Notes: generated from the sequence alone by a model not told the origin. A stretch of DNA of 64,000 nucleotides from Hoyosella levis (GCF_026008515.1 NZ_BQYM01000002.1:310001-374000), one strand, 5' to 3'. Shown: positions 8,988 through 20,567, counted from the first letter of the stretch. Translations and numbers: made by a program.

Positions 8988-9809
8988 ATGGGAGCACTAC
9001 CAGGGCAAGGACGTGGCGCGGGCAGCGCCACGAGTGCCGTGGTGTCTTCCGGCGGATTCGCGCACGAGAGCCGGACGCGGGCCGAGGTGGTCCGCCTGCT
9101 GCTCGAGCAAGGCCCCATCGCCGCGTCAGCCATTGGCGCTACCCTCGGCCTCAGCGCCGCGGGCGTGCGCCGTCACCTCGATGTACTGCTCGAGAACGGC
9201 GATGCCGAGGTCGCGGCCACCACGCGGTACCAGCAGCGCGGTCGAGGCAGGCCCGCCAAGCAGTACATGCTCTCCGCCGCGGGCCGGGAACGCCTCTCCC
9301 ACGCCTACGATGATCTTGCCACCGCCGCGATGCGCGAGCTGCGCGCCGTGGGAGGCAACGAGGTCATCGAGCAGTTCGCTGATCGCCGCGTGCGGTCGAT
9401 CATCGGCTCGATCAGCAATAGGGACGGTGCCGGGGCCGTGGAGGACACGGCCGGACGCATCGCCGAGGCGCTGACCGCGGCCGGCTACGCGGCATCGACG
9501 CGCCGCGTGGGCTCGGGGGTGCAGATCTGCCAGCACCATTGCCCTGTCTCGCACGTCGCGGCGGAGTTCCCCGAGCTATGCGAGGCCGAGCAGGCCGTGT
9601 TCGCCGAGGTGCTCGGCACCCACGTCCAGCGGCTCGCTACGATCGCCAACGGCGATTGCGCATGCACCACCCACGTACCCCTGCCAGCGCGCGCCAGCGA
9701 TCGATCGGAGCCCGCAGGCATCGAGGAAGAGCTCGTTCACCAGACCCAGTCGAGTCCTGCTGCACAGCCCGCAGCAGGCCCCCAACGACTCCGGGAGGAG
9801 CACGCATGA
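8988..9809 (+). CDS. sufR: SufR, Fe-S cluster-sensing repressor of the SUF operon
   Basis: DeoR/ArsR-like winged-helix regulator of 273 residues. The helix-turn-helix lies at about 33-75 ([20 protein letters not shown]), followed by the wing [10 protein letters not shown]. The C-terminal half carries the cluster-binding cysteines C181 (CQHHC, with C185), C198 and C224/C226 (CAC), as expected for a [4Fe-4S] sensor that loosens repression when the cluster is lost. I chose ATG 8988 because upstream in-frame codons would run through the operator. It overlaps sufB by 4 bases (ATGA), so it is translationally coupled to it. Rv1460 orthologue. Confidence 0.93.
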   Translation: MGALPGQGRGAGSATSAVVSSGGFAHESRTRAEVVRLLLEQGPIAASAIGATLGLSAAGVRRHLDVLLENGDAEVAATTRYQQRGRGRPAKQYMLSAAGRERLSHAYDDLATAAMRELRAVGGNEVIEQFADRRVRSIIGSISNRDGAGAVEDTAGRIAEALTAAGYAASTRRVGSGVQICQHHCPVSHVAAEFPELCEAEQAVFAEVLGTHVQRLATIANGDCACTTHVPLPARASDRSEPAGIEEELVHQTQSSPAAQPAAGPQRLREEHA

Positions 9810-11278
9810 CCGTCACATCCGAGTCGGCCCTGCCAGATGCTGCCATCGCGCAGAAGCCTGGCCAGGAACCGATGAGCCAAGAGGACACCATCGCCTCGCT
9901 CGGCCACTACAGCTACGGCTGGTCCGATAGCGACGATGCGGGTGCCGCCGCCAAGCGTGGCCTCTCCGAGGCTGTCGTGCGCGACATCTCCTCGAAGAAG
10001 AGCGAGCCCGAGTGGATGCTCGACCTGCGCCTGAAGGCCCTGCGGATCTTCGAGCGCAAGCCGATGCCGAGCTGGGGCGCGGACGTGTCCGGCGTGCACT
10101 TCGACAACATCAAGTACTTCGTGCGCTCCACCGAGAAGCAGGCTGCTTCGTGGGAGGACCTGCCGGAGGACATCAAGAACACCTATGACCGGCTCGGCAT
10201 CCCCGAGGCGGAGAAGCAGCGACTGGTCTCCGGCGTCGCCGCCCAGTACGAGTCCGAGGTCGTCTACCACCAGATCCGCGAGGACCTCGAGCAGCAGGGC
10301 GTCATCTTCATGGACACCGACACCGGGCTCCGCGAGCATCCGGAGCTGTTCCGCGAGTACTTCGGCTCGGTCATCCCGGCCGGTGACAACAAGTTCTCCG
10401 CGCTCAACTCCTCGGTGTGGTCGGGTGGCTCCTTCATCTATGTGCCGCCGGGCGTGCATGTGGACATCCCGCTGCAGGCATACTTCCGCATCAACACCGA
10501 GAACATGGGCCAGTTCGAGCGGACGCTGATCATCGTCGACGAAGGTGCCTACGTGCACTACGTCGAGGGCTGCACCGCGCCGATCTACAAGACCGACTCC
10601 CTGCACTCCGCAGTGGTCGAGATCGTGGTGAAGAAGGGCGGCCGCTGCCGCTACACGACCATCCAGAACTGGTCGAACAACGTCTACAACCTCGTCACCA
10701 AGCGCGCCAAGGCCGAGGCGGGCGCGACCATGGAGTGGATCGATGGCAACATCGGCTCCAAGGTCACCATGAAGTACCCGGCCGTGTGGATGACCGGCGA
10801 GCACGCCAAGGGCGAGGTTCTCTCGGTGGCGTTCGCGGGCGAGGGCCAGCACCAGGACACCGGTGCGAAGATGCTGCATCTCGCGCCGCACACGTCGTCG
10901 ACGATCATCAGCAAGTCCGTCGCTCGTGGTGGCGGCCGTGCCTCCTACCGCGGACTGGTGCAGGTCGCCAAGGGCGCCTATGGCTCGCGATCAACGGTCA
11001 AGTGCGATGCACTGCTCGTCGATACGATCAGCCGCTCGGACACCTACCCGTACGTCGATATCCGCGAGGATGACGTCACGATGGGCCACGAGGCGACTGT
11101 GTCGAAGGTCAGCGAGGACCAGCTCTTCTACCTCATGAGCCGCGGGCTGGACGAGGACGAGGCCATGGCACTGATCGTGCGCGGCTTCGTCGAGCCCATC
11201 GCGAAGGAGCTCCCCATGGAGTACGCGCTCGAGCTCAACCGACTGATCGAACTTCAAATGGAAGGGGCCGTGGGCTAG
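9806..11278 (+). CDS. sufB: Fe-S cluster scaffold SufB, intein-free
   Basis: Scaffold subunit of the SufBC2D complex, 490 residues, on which Fe-S clusters are built with sulfur from SufS/SufU. The beta-helix core is recognisable ([30 protein letters not shown]), and the sulfur-accepting cysteine aligned to E. coli C405 is C400 in [14 protein letters not shown] 9806 follows GGGAGGAG by 5 bases. The coding sequence is continuous, whereas M. tuberculosis SufB (Rv1461) is split by an intein. The end overlaps the sufD start by one base (TAGTG). Confidence 0.97.
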   Translation: MTVTSESALPDAAIAQKPGQEPMSQEDTIASLGHYSYGWSDSDDAGAAAKRGLSEAVVRDISSKKSEPEWMLDLRLKALRIFERKPMPSWGADVSGVHFDNIKYFVRSTEKQAASWEDLPEDIKNTYDRLGIPEAEKQRLVSGVAAQYESEVVYHQIREDLEQQGVIFMDTDTGLREHPELFREYFGSVIPAGDNKFSALNSSVWSGGSFIYVPPGVHVDIPLQAYFRINTENMGQFERTLIIVDEGAYVHYVEGCTAPIYKTDSLHSAVVEIVVKKGGRCRYTTIQNWSNNVYNLVTKRAKAEAGATMEWIDGNIGSKVTMKYPAVWMTGEHAKGEVLSVAFAGEGQHQDTGAKMLHLAPHTSSTIISKSVARGGGRASYRGLVQVAKGAYGSRSTVKCDALLVDTISRSDTYPYVDIREDDVTMGHEATVSKVSEDQLFYLMSRGLDEDEAMALIVRGFVEPIAKELPMEYALELNRLIELQMEGAVG

Positions 11279-12501
11279 TGACTGCCAGTACACCCGCTGG
11301 TGCCGGAGCCGCTGGGGTCCGGGACGCTATCGCCGGGGAGAACCGCGAGGCCGCCCCGTTGACCCCTGCGGTCAACAAGGGGGAGCTCTTCGCCTCCTTC
11401 GACGTCAACGCCTTCGAGATCCCCTCGGGGCGCGATGAGATCTGGCGCTTCACGCCGATGCGCCGGCTCCGCGGCCTGCACAACCGAACCGATGCCGCTG
11501 ACGGCCGGGTCGGCATCGACGTCACTGGCGTCGAGGGCATCACCGTGGAGACGGTCGGCCGCGATGACCAGCGGCTCGGCGAGGCAGGAACGCCTGCCGA
11601 CCGGGTCGCCGCGCAGGCCTACTCATCGTTCACCGAGGCCACGATCGTGACCGTCCGCAAGGAGCAGGAGCTCCCGGATCCGGTCACGATCACCCTCAAC
11701 GGTCCCGGCGAGGGCAAGACCGCGTACACGCACATCCAGGTCCGTGTCGAGCCATTCGCGCGCGCCACCCTGGTGCTCGACCATCACGGCAGCGGCATCA
11801 TGGCCGACAACGTCGAGATCATCGTCGGTGACAGCGCCAAGCTGTCCGTCGTCACCGTGCAGGACTGGGCCGAGGATGCCGTGCACGTCCGCACCGAGCA
11901 CCTCCAGGTGGGCCGCGATGCCGAGCTGCGCCACTTCGCGGTGAGCCTCGGCGGTGAGCTTTCCCGCGTGACGAGCAACGTGCGCTACGCCGGACCAGGC
12001 GGCAATGCCGAGCTGCTCGGCCTGTACTTCGCCGACGCCGGCCAGCACATCGAGCATCGCCTTCTCGTGGACCACGCGGTGCCGCATTGCAAGTCCAACG
12101 TCGTCTACAAGGGCGCGCTGCAGGGCGATGCCGGCCTCGGCAAGGGCGATGCCCACACGGTGTGGATCGGCGATGTGCTCATCCGCGCTGCCGCGGAGGG
12201 GACCGACACCTTCGAGCTGAACCGCAACCTCATCCTCACCGATGGAGCGCGCGCCGACTCGGTGCCCAACCTCGAGATCGAGACGGGCGAGATCCTCGGA
12301 GCTGGCCATGCCAGCGCCACCGGGCGGTTCGACGACGAGCAACTGTTCTACCTGCTCTCCCGCGGCATCCCGGAGGACACGGCCCGACGACTCGTCGTGC
12401 GGGGCTTCTTCCATGAGCTCATCAACCGCATCACCATCCCGGAGCTTCGCGAGCGCATCGACGCCGCCATCGAGGCCGAGCTCGCGGCCGTCGGTGCCTG
12501 A
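11278..12501 (+). CDS. sufD: Fe-S cluster assembly protein SufD
   Basis: Partner of SufB in the SufBC2D scaffold, 407 residues. The N-terminal helical part (EIPSGRDEIWRFTPMRRLRG) and the right-handed beta-helix core are typical, and the C-terminal helices (GIPEDTARRLVVRGFFHELI) match the SufB/SufD family. The GTG start at 11278 shares its first base with the sufB stop, so translation is coupled. Rv1462 orthologue. The spacing to sufC is 38 bases with an AAAGGAA ribosome-binding site, so sufC translation is independent. Confidence 0.95.
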   Translation: MTASTPAGAGAAGVRDAIAGENREAAPLTPAVNKGELFASFDVNAFEIPSGRDEIWRFTPMRRLRGLHNRTDAADGRVGIDVTGVEGITVETVGRDDQRLGEAGTPADRVAAQAYSSFTEATIVTVRKEQELPDPVTITLNGPGEGKTAYTHIQVRVEPFARATLVLDHHGSGIMADNVEIIVGDSAKLSVVTVQDWAEDAVHVRTEHLQVGRDAELRHFAVSLGGELSRVTSNVRYAGPGGNAELLGLYFADAGQHIEHRLLVDHAVPHCKSNVVYKGALQGDAGLGKGDAHTVWIGDVLIRAAAEGTDTFELNRNLILTDGARADSVPNLEIETGEILGAGHASATGRFDDEQLFYLLSRGIPEDTARRLVVRGFFHELINRITIPELRERIDAAIEAELAAVGA

Positions 12502-12539
12502 CGCCAGCCCAAGAACTCATTCAGCGCAAAAGGAAACAC

Positions 12540-15023
<2,484 letters not shown>

Positions 15024-15027
<4 letters not shown>

Positions 15028-15443
15028 GCGAGAACGAAACTCCCACCCCTGCCACTGATGAACTGGCTGCCGATGAGGCTCCCGCCGAGGAGACGGCCGC
15101 CGCTGATGAAGCCGTGAACGTCGCGGACGACGCGTTCCTCGCCGACCTCGAGGAAGCGATGCGCGACGTCGTGGACCCCGAGCTCGGCATCAACGTCGTC
15201 GACCTCGGACTTGTCTACGGCATTACCGTTGACGAGGAGAACGTCGCCACCCTCAACATGACCCTCACCTCCGCGGCCTGCCCGCTCACCGACGTGATCG
15301 AGGAGCAGTCACGGTCCGCGCTGATCAAGAGCGGCCTCGTCGAGGAGCTCAAGATCAACTGGGTGTGGATGCCACCGTGGGGGCCGGAGAAGATCACCGA
15401 CGATGGCCGCGAGCAACTGCGGGCGCTGGGCTTCACCGTCTAG
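15024..15443 (+). CDS. sufT: SufT, MIP18/PaaD-like Fe-S maturation factor
   Basis: DUF59 (MIP18/PaaD) protein of 139 residues, an auxiliary Fe-S maturation factor. The first 35 residues are an acidic Ala/Glu-rich low-complexity tail. The DUF59 core then starts at AMRDVVDPELGINVVDLGL and contains TSAACPLTD with its conserved cysteine, ending in WMPPWGPEKIT. It is the last gene of the operon, overlapping sufU by 4 bases, in the place of Rv1466. A hairpin-bearing repeat element lies just downstream. Confidence 0.93.
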
Positions 15444-15491
15444 TTCTGCCCGGTCTGAGCACGCCGCGGCGCCGGACCTTGGAACAGCAAC

Positions 15492-15560
15492 CGCAAACGC
15501 GATAGAAGCCCTCGTGGAAACCACGTGGTTTCTATCGCGTTTGGCTGTTTCTAGTGCTTT
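15492..15560. repeat. Inverted-repeat element, copy 2
   Basis: The same 13-base arms as copy 1, at 15495-15507 and 15530-15542, separated again by 22 bases. CCG precedes the left arm and a GTTTC...GTGCTTTT stretch follows the right. Here the centre can extend the stem (CTCGTGG against CCACGTGG, one mismatch), whereas copy 1 cannot. It lies between the convergent sufT and lycopene cyclase genes and might serve as a bidirectional terminator. Confidence 0.85.
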
Positions 15561-15604
15561 TGGCGCCGCGCTCGCGAGCCTCGCCGCGCCTACCGCCGCC
15601 AACG

Positions 15605-16720
15605 CTAGCGATAGGCGAGCACCGATCGTGCGAGCCGGGCCTGCGTGCCGGGTGGCACCCGCGTGAACAGGGCGGTCATTGCCCGGGTCATGCCGGTGAG
15701 ATCAGCGCGGCCCGAGAGGTACGCGCGCTGGTGCTCGATCGGTAGCTCGAAGAACACGTCGAAGAACGCGACCAGCTCGCGTGGAGGAAGCGCGAGGAGG
15801 CTCGCGAGCCCCTTGGACCGGAGCGCCGCGACAGCCCGGGCTCGCCACGGGTGCAGCGCCCGCCACGGATCGGACCTCTCGAGCAGCGACCTGGTCACCA
15901 CATCGGCGGCTTGCACGCTCTCGGCCACGCTGTAGCCCGTGGCCGGATGCCCGAGACGACCGCGTGAGCCAAACCCGAGCACCCCTTGCGGGACGAGGCC
16001 ACGGCCCGGCTGCAAGGGGAATCGCACAGTCTCGGTGGGTTCCGTGCCATCAAGGCCGATGCCGTGCCCCGCGAGGCGATCCTGGAGGCGCTGGCGCAGC
16101 TCGCTGATACCGAGCGCGGGCCGCCCCGCTAGGCACGTCTCCTCGAGCAACCAGCGGCCCCCGCCCACGGGCACGGCATAGAGGAACGATGGCGCGCCAG
16201 CGATCCGCTGCCCGGGGTCGCGCCAATCCATGAACAGCGCCGTCGCGCCATCCAGCAGAGGCTTGGCGGTCGCGGCGGGCACGAGCAGGCCATACGCGGT
16301 TTGTTCCGCGGCCCGGGGGGAGCGCGGGATGCCGCGCGCGTCCACCACCACACGCGCGCGGACCTGTTGGCCGGTGCCGAGCTGGGCTCCACGGCGATGG
16401 AGCTGGTGGATGGTGCCCCGGATCACGGTGGTGCTGTCGAGCGCGAGGTGCTGTTGCAGCGCGGGCGTATCCAATACGGCGTATGTCCGGTCGATCGTGT
16501 GCTGCCGATGTCCCCAGGCAACGGGCTGCGGGGCCCGCGCCGCGATGGCTGTCCGTGGAAGCCATGACGGCAGCTCGTCGAGCCACGCCCCGTACGTCGC
16601 GGTCCAAGCCCGCTCGGGGTTCCGATCGATGGCCACCACGGAGAGGCCCGCCATCGAGGCGCGGTGCGCGAGGGCTCGCCCAGCGGGGCCGAGGCCAGCG
16701 ACGAGGAGGTCAGCGATCAC
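15605..16720 (-). CDS. CrtL-type lycopene cyclase family protein
   Basis: FAD/NAD(P)-dependent lycopene beta-cyclase family (CrtL/CrtY), 371 residues, which would close the end rings of lycopene. The N-terminal dinucleotide-binding motif is LLVAGLGPAGRALAHRASMA, followed by YGAWLDELPSWL, and the later GGGRWLLEETCLA and GHPATGYSVAES motifs are typical of the family. I place the start at GTG 16720, with GGTGGA 6 bases upstream; an ATG at 16780 would overlap the SDR gene. No crtE, crtB or crtI gene is in the window, so the rest of the pathway must lie elsewhere. Absent from the matching M. tuberculosis locus. Confidence 0.82.
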   Translation of the reverse strand: MIADLLVAGLGPAGRALAHRASMAGLSVVAIDRNPERAWTATYGAWLDELPSWLPRTAIAARAPQPVAWGHRQHTIDRTYAVLDTPALQQHLALDSTTVIRGTIHQLHRRGAQLGTGQQVRARVVVDARGIPRSPRAAEQTAYGLLVPAATAKPLLDGATALFMDWRDPGQRIAGAPSFLYAVPVGGGRWLLEETCLAGRPALGISELRQRLQDRLAGHGIGLDGTEPTETVRFPLQPGRGLVPQGVLGFGSRGRLGHPATGYSVAESVQAADVVTRSLLERSDPWRALHPWRARAVAALRSKGLASLLALPPRELVAFFDVFFELPIEHQRAYLSGRADLTGMTRAMTALFTRVPPGTQARLARSVLAYR

Positions 16721-16748
16721 GTGCGGTCCACCGGGCGCAGTGCTGCTG

Positions 16749-17516
16749 CTAGAGCCCACCGGTGGCAAGGAGGCCGCCATCGACGCGTAGCGTCTCTCCA
16801 GTGATCCAGGACGCGTCATCGGAGAGCAGGAACGCCGCGGCGCGGGCGATGTCCTCGGGCGTGCCCAGCCTCTTCAGCGGGTATCCAGCGGCAGCCTTGT
16901 CCTCGCCGGACGCATAGAGCGCCTCGGCGAACTGCGTCTTGACCACTCCGGGCGCGATCGCATTGACGCGGATGCTGGGGCCGAGCTGCCAGGCCAGCTC
17001 CTCGGTGAGACGGATCAGCGCCGCCTTGGAGGCGCCGTAGGCCGAGATCACGCCGGTGGATCGCAGGCCCGCCACGCTGGCGATGTTGAGGATCGATCCG
17101 CCATGCTCGCCCATCCATGCCGCGTGCGCCTCCTGGACAAAACCGAGAGCGGCGACGACGTTCACATCAAAGATCTTCGACACCGCGGCGAGATCCGCAT
17201 CGATCAAGGAGCCGTAGACCGGATTGATGCCGGTGTTGTTGACCAGGATGTCGAGGGTGCCGAAGCGGTCGAGCGTGGCGGCGACCACGCCGTGCCGTGA
17301 TTCGAGGTCCCCGGTGTTGCTGGGGAAGGCGACGACCCCGGCCTGGCCCGCGACCTCGGCGAGCTCGTGGGCGGTCTCCTCGAGCGGCCCAGGCTTGCGC
17401 GCGGTGATGGCGACGTTGGCGCCGCGCCGGAGCAGCTCGGCGGCGATGGCCTTGCCGATGCCCCGGCTCGCGCCCGTGATGAGTGCGGTGCGGCCAGCGA
17501 GATCGAGAGTGGTCAT
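16749..17516 (-). CDS. SDR family oxidoreductase (FabG-like)
   Basis: Classical short-chain dehydrogenase/reductase of 255 residues. It has TGASRGIG in the first 25 residues, the NNTGI variant of NNAG, the catalytic serine in IASVAG, Y-x3-K in SAYGASKAAL and a C-terminal GETLRVDGG. ATG 17516 opens the reading frame; the much longer upstream reading frame is an artefact. The lycopene cyclase gene begins 28 bases downstream on the same strand, so both are probably co-transcribed, though no functional link is obvious. The substrate is unknown. Confidence 0.88.
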   Translation of the reverse strand: MTTLDLAGRTALITGASRGIGKAIAAELLRRGANVAITARKPGPLEETAHELAEVAGQAGVVAFPSNTGDLESRHGVVAATLDRFGTLDILVNNTGINPVYGSLIDADLAAVSKIFDVNVVAALGFVQEAHAAWMGEHGGSILNIASVAGLRSTGVISAYGASKAALIRLTEELAWQLGPSIRVNAIAPGVVKTQFAEALYASGEDKAAAGYPLKRLGTPEDIARAAAFLLSDDASWITGETLRVDGGLLATGGL

Positions 17517-17900
17517 CCCACCACCGTAGCGGTGCGGGCGCGTTGCCCGGCAATCGGCGGCCTGCTCGAGTCGCGCTCGTCGCCATGACGTGTGGTTTTC
17601 GTGACATCGCGTCCTGGCGCGCGAACCGGTAGAGTCATGGGTTGATATCGCACGGGCTTGCCGCGTGGTGTTCCGCGATGCAAGCCCGGTTCCGCCGGAG
17701 CCCCTGACGGGTGCTGGCCGCTCTGGCCTGGCGCTCGAAGGACACGGTGCGTGCCGCGCGTCCGATGGCGGCCTGCGGGCCATGATGGTCATCCGCGCTT
17801 GCACCGGGGGCAGGTACCTGCTGATCGCGTGACGCGTGGACGCGGACCTGGCGATGGTCACGATGCCTGAGGTCTTGTTGTCGAGCTGTTTGGAGTTCAT
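17517..17900 (+). promoter_or_regulatory. Intergenic region and long 5' leader of the ABC-F gene
   Basis: 384 bases without a convincing gene. A -10-like TAGAGT (17630-17635) lies about 265 bases upstream of the ABC-F start, which implies a long transcribed leader. A strong stem-loop occupies 17653-17688. Antibiotic-response ABC-F genes of actinobacteria often have regulated leaders, and M. tuberculosis Rv1473 is, as I recall, induced through WhiB7. The minus-strand promoter of the SDR gene must also lie at the left end of this interval. Confidence 0.5.
17653..17688 (+). promoter_or_regulatory. Stem-loop in the ABC-F leader
   Basis: CGGGCTTGC (17653-17661) pairs with GCAAGCCCG (17680-17688), and inside it CGCG (17662-17665) pairs with CGCG (17674-17677) around an 8-base loop, with a two-base bulge on one side. 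There is no U-tract afterwards. It could be an attenuator element or a structural part of the leader. Confidence 0.6.
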
Positions 17901-19532
17901 GTGATTACCGCTTCTGATCTGGAAGTCCGGGCCGGGGTGCGCACCTTGCTGAGCGCACCTGGCCCGGCGTTGCGGGTCCAGCCGGGTGATCGCATCGGAC
18001 TCGTGGGCCGCAATGGCGCGGGCAAGACCACCACGCTGCGCATCCTCGCCGGGGAGGGCGAGCCCTACGCAGGGTCCGTATCGCGCTCCAGCGAGGTGGG
18101 CTACCTGCCGCAGGATCCGCGCGAGGGCGATCTCGAGGTGCTGGCGAAGAACCGGGTGCTGTCCGCGCGGGGGCTCGACACGCTGCTCGCGAAGATGGAG
18201 AAGCTGCAGGTGCAGATGGCGGAGCTGGGCGATGTCGCCGAGCGCGACAAGGCCATCCGCAAGTACGGCAACCTGGAGGACCGGTTCTCCTCGCTGGGTG
18301 GCTACGCCGCCGAGAGCGAGGCGGCGCGGATCTGCAACGCGCTGGGCCTGGAGGATCGCATCCTCGAGCAGCCATTGCGGACGTTGTCGGGTGGCCAGCG
18401 GCGGCGCGTGGAGCTCGCGCGGATCCTGTTCTCCGCCTCGGATGGCGCGGGCGGCAAGTCCGGCACGACGTTGCTTCTCGATGAGCCGACTAACCACCTT
18501 GATGCGGACTCGATCACCTGGCTGCGGGGATTCCTGCAGAACCATGATGGCGGGCTCATCGTGATCTCCCACGATGTGGATCTGCTCGATGATGTGGTGA
18601 ACAAGGTGTGGTTCCTCGACGCGGTGCGCGGCGAGGCCGATGTGTACAACATGACCTGGAAGCGCTACCTCGACGCGCGCGCGACCGATGAGGCACGGCG
18701 TCGCCGGGAGCGGGCCAACGCGGAGAAGAAGGTAGCCGCGTTGAAGGTCCAGGCGGACAAGCTCGGCGCGAAGGCCACGAAGGCTGCCGCGGCGAAGAAC
18801 ATGATGCGTCGCGCGGACCGGATGATGGCGGAGCTCGACGATGAGCGCGTGGCTGACAAGGTGGCGCGGATCAAGTTCCCGTCGCCCGCGTCGTGCGGGC
18901 GCACTCCTCTGCACGCGACCGGCGTATCGAAGTCCTACGGCTCGCTGGAGGTTTTCACCGGCGTCGATTGCGCGATCGACAAGGGCAGCCGTGTGGTGAT
19001 CCTGGGCCTCAATGGCGCGGGCAAGACCACGCTGCTGCGCATCCTTGCGGGCGTCGAGACTCCGGACACTGGGGAGATCGAGCCGGGGCGGGGGCTCAAG
19101 CGGGGCTACTTCGCGCAGGAGCATGACACGCTCGATGATGCTGCCTCGGTGTGGGACAACATTCGCCATGCGTCGCCGGACGCGGGGGAGCAGGAGCTGC
19201 GCAGCCTGCTGGGCGCCTTCATGTTCACTGGCCCGCAGCTCGAGCAGCCCGCGGGCACCTTGTCGGGCGGCGAGAAGACGCGCCTCGCGCTCGCGGGGCT
19301 CGTGTCCTCGGCGGCGAACGTGCTGCTGCTCGATGAGCCGACGAACAACCTGGATCCGGTCTCGCGCGAGCAGGTGCTCGACGCGCTGCGCACCTACGAG
19401 GGCGCGGTGGTGCTGGTGACACATGATCCGGGCGCGGCGGAGGCGTTGAACCCGGAGCGGGTGATCATGCTTCCCGATGGCGCGGAGGATCATTGGTCCG
19501 AGGAATACCTGGAGCTGATCTCGCTGGCATGA
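17901..19532 (+). CDS. ABC-F family ATPase (ribosome-associated), Rv1473-like
   Basis: Cytosolic tandem-ABC protein of 543 residues with no membrane domain. Both halves have Walker A (GRNGAGKTT near 36, GLNGAGKTT near 370), signatures (LSGGQRRRVELA, LSGGEKTRLALA) and Walker B with the ABC-F wording DEPTNHLD and DEPTNNLD. A basic Ala/Lys/Arg-rich linker joins them (about 245-310), the place of the ribosome-contacting domain. ABC-F proteins act on the ribosome as translation factors or antibiotic-protection factors. The position matches Rv1473, a macrolide-resistance-associated gene in mycobacteria; which role holds here is inference. Confidence 0.92.
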   Translation: MITASDLEVRAGVRTLLSAPGPALRVQPGDRIGLVGRNGAGKTTTLRILAGEGEPYAGSVSRSSEVGYLPQDPREGDLEVLAKNRVLSARGLDTLLAKMEKLQVQMAELGDVAERDKAIRKYGNLEDRFSSLGGYAAESEAARICNALGLEDRILEQPLRTLSGGQRRRVELARILFSASDGAGGKSGTTLLLDEPTNHLDADSITWLRGFLQNHDGGLIVISHDVDLLDDVVNKVWFLDAVRGEADVYNMTWKRYLDARATDEARRRRERANAEKKVAALKVQADKLGAKATKAAAAKNMMRRADRMMAELDDERVADKVARIKFPSPASCGRTPLHATGVSKSYGSLEVFTGVDCAIDKGSRVVILGLNGAGKTTLLRILAGVETPDTGEIEPGRGLKRGYFAQEHDTLDDAASVWDNIRHASPDAGEQELRSLLGAFMFTGPQLEQPAGTLSGGEKTRLALAGLVSSAANVLLLDEPTNNLDPVSREQVLDALRTYEGAVVLVTHDPGAAEALNPERVIMLPDGAEDHWSEEYLELISLA

Positions 19533-19712
19533 TCCCGTTGGCATGATCCCGTGGGCACGGCTGCCCGTGCCACCCTGGTGGTCGGTCAAAGGTGGTGCCG
19601 CGCAGGTTGAGCCCTTGTGCCTGTGGATAGTTGACCCGCGATTGTCTACGCTGAAGTTTATCAGTGATTTACCTGCGTGTATGCGGGTGAACCGCACGGT
19701 GCCGAGCTCAAT

Positions 19713-19717
19713 GGAGG
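19713..19717 (+). promoter_or_regulatory. Shine-Dalgarno sequence that fixes the small HTH gene start
   Basis: GGAGG is 8 bases before ATG 19726. It favours that ATG over the in-frame ATG at 19711, which has no such sequence. Confidence 0.6.
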
Positions 19718-19725
19718 TCGAGGAG

Positions 19726-19947
19726 ATGGCAGCATCAGCGGGGATCAGCAAAGGGGCGCGGATAACCGGGGAATCGCGGGATGTGATCCGTTCGGAGATA
19801 CGTGAGCGCTACGAGTCCGGGGCGAGCATCCGTTCGCTCGCCGAATCACTCGGGCGCAGCTATGGATTCGTCCACAAGATGCTCGTGGAATCGGATGTGC
19901 CGCTGCGCGGGCGCGGCGGCGCCAACCGTCGCAAGCGCACCGCCTAG
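19726..19947 (+). CDS. Small helix-turn-helix protein, Rv1473A-like
   Basis: Basic 73-residue protein, mostly one HTH domain: an ESRDVIRSEIRERYESGASI helix, SIRSLAESLGRSYGFVHKM as the turn and recognition helix, and a basic C-terminal tail (RGGANRRKRTA). Proteins of this kind are widespread in actinobacteria and probably bind DNA; the target is unknown. It matches Rv1473A in position between the ABC-F gene and the TetR gene. Its stop codon overlaps that of convergent acnR, so the two transcripts must overlap at their 3' ends. Confidence 0.85.
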   Translation: MAASAGISKGARITGESRDVIRSEIRERYESGASIRSLAESLGRSYGFVHKMLVESDVPLRGRGGANRRKRTA

Positions 19948-20531
19948 TCCGCCACCTGGCCGCCCGAGGGCTTGCGGCGGACAGAATCCTCGACGAGATC
20001 GAGCACCGCGTCGAGATGCGTGGTTGCCTGGCCAGAGGCCACATGCGCGACGAGGCCATCAAGGACCAGGTCGAGATAGTGCAGCAGGACCGCCGTCGGG
20101 ATGTCATCCCGGATGCGGCCCTTTGCGCGCTGCCGCTCGAGCCGCAGCGTGGCCGCTTCGGTGAGCTCAGCGGCCTGCTTGGCCCACTCGCGGCGGAAAT
20201 CGGGATCGGTGCGCAGGCGGCGCGTGATCTCGAGGCGCGTGCCGAGCCAGTCGAACTCCTCCGGGTGGGTGAGCAGGTTGCGCATCACCTGGACGAGGCC
20301 CTGCTCCGCGGCCGTATCGGCCATGCGCTGGGAATCCTCGTGGGCGAGCGCGAGGAACAGGGCGTCCTTGTCGCGGAAGTGGTGGAAGATCGCACCACGG
20401 GACAGCCCCGTGGTCTCCTCGAGCCTGCGGACGGTGGCGCCCTCGTAGCCGAACTTGGCGAAGCACTGGCGGGCTCCGTCGAGGATCTGGGCCCGCCGGG
20501 CAGCGAGGTGGACTTCACTGACTCTGGGCAC
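19944..20531 (-). CDS. acnR: AcnR, TetR-type repressor of aconitase
   Basis: TetR-family regulator of 195 residues. The HTH is near 14-60 (ILDGARQCFAKFGYEGATVR, then SRGAIFHHFRDKDALF), followed by an all-helical ligand-binding domain. It lies directly downstream of acn on the same strand, the arrangement of acn-acnR in Corynebacterium glutamicum and Rv1475c-Rv1474c, and a perfect AcnR-type operator lies upstream of acn at 23599-23614. It should therefore repress acn. The inter-gene hairpin at 20568-20613 may lower its expression relative to acn. Confidence 0.92.
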   Translation of the reverse strand: MPRVSEVHLAARRAQILDGARQCFAKFGYEGATVRRLEETTGLSRGAIFHHFRDKDALFLALAHEDSQRMADTAAEQGLVQVMRNLLTHPEEFDWLGTRLEITRRLRTDPDFRREWAKQAAELTEAATLRLERQRAKGRIRDDIPTAVLLHYLDLVLDGLVAHVASGQATTHLDAVLDLVEDSVRRKPSGGQVAD

Positions 20532-20567
20532 GACTGCTAGCCCTTCGATCGTCGCGGTGGGGCCGCG

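Noticed and set aside
9539-9805. An N-terminal extension of SufB
   Set aside because: The open frame overlaps sufR out of frame and is Arg-rich; ATG 9806 has a strong Shine-Dalgarno sequence.
17637-17645. Two-codon upstream ORF (ATG GGT TGA) in the ABC-F leader
   Set aside because: It lies so close to the presumed -10 that it may not be transcribed, and such a short frame occurs by chance.
17658-17870. A 70-codon frame in the ABC-F leader
   Set aside because: Arg/Pro/Gly-rich translation, no ribosome-binding site and no recognisable family; typical of GC-rich noise.
16749-19751. A 1000-codon open frame on the minus strand
   Set aside because: Only the last 255 codons form a protein (the SDR). 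The rest is the shadow of the ABC-F gene on the other strand, caused by high GC.
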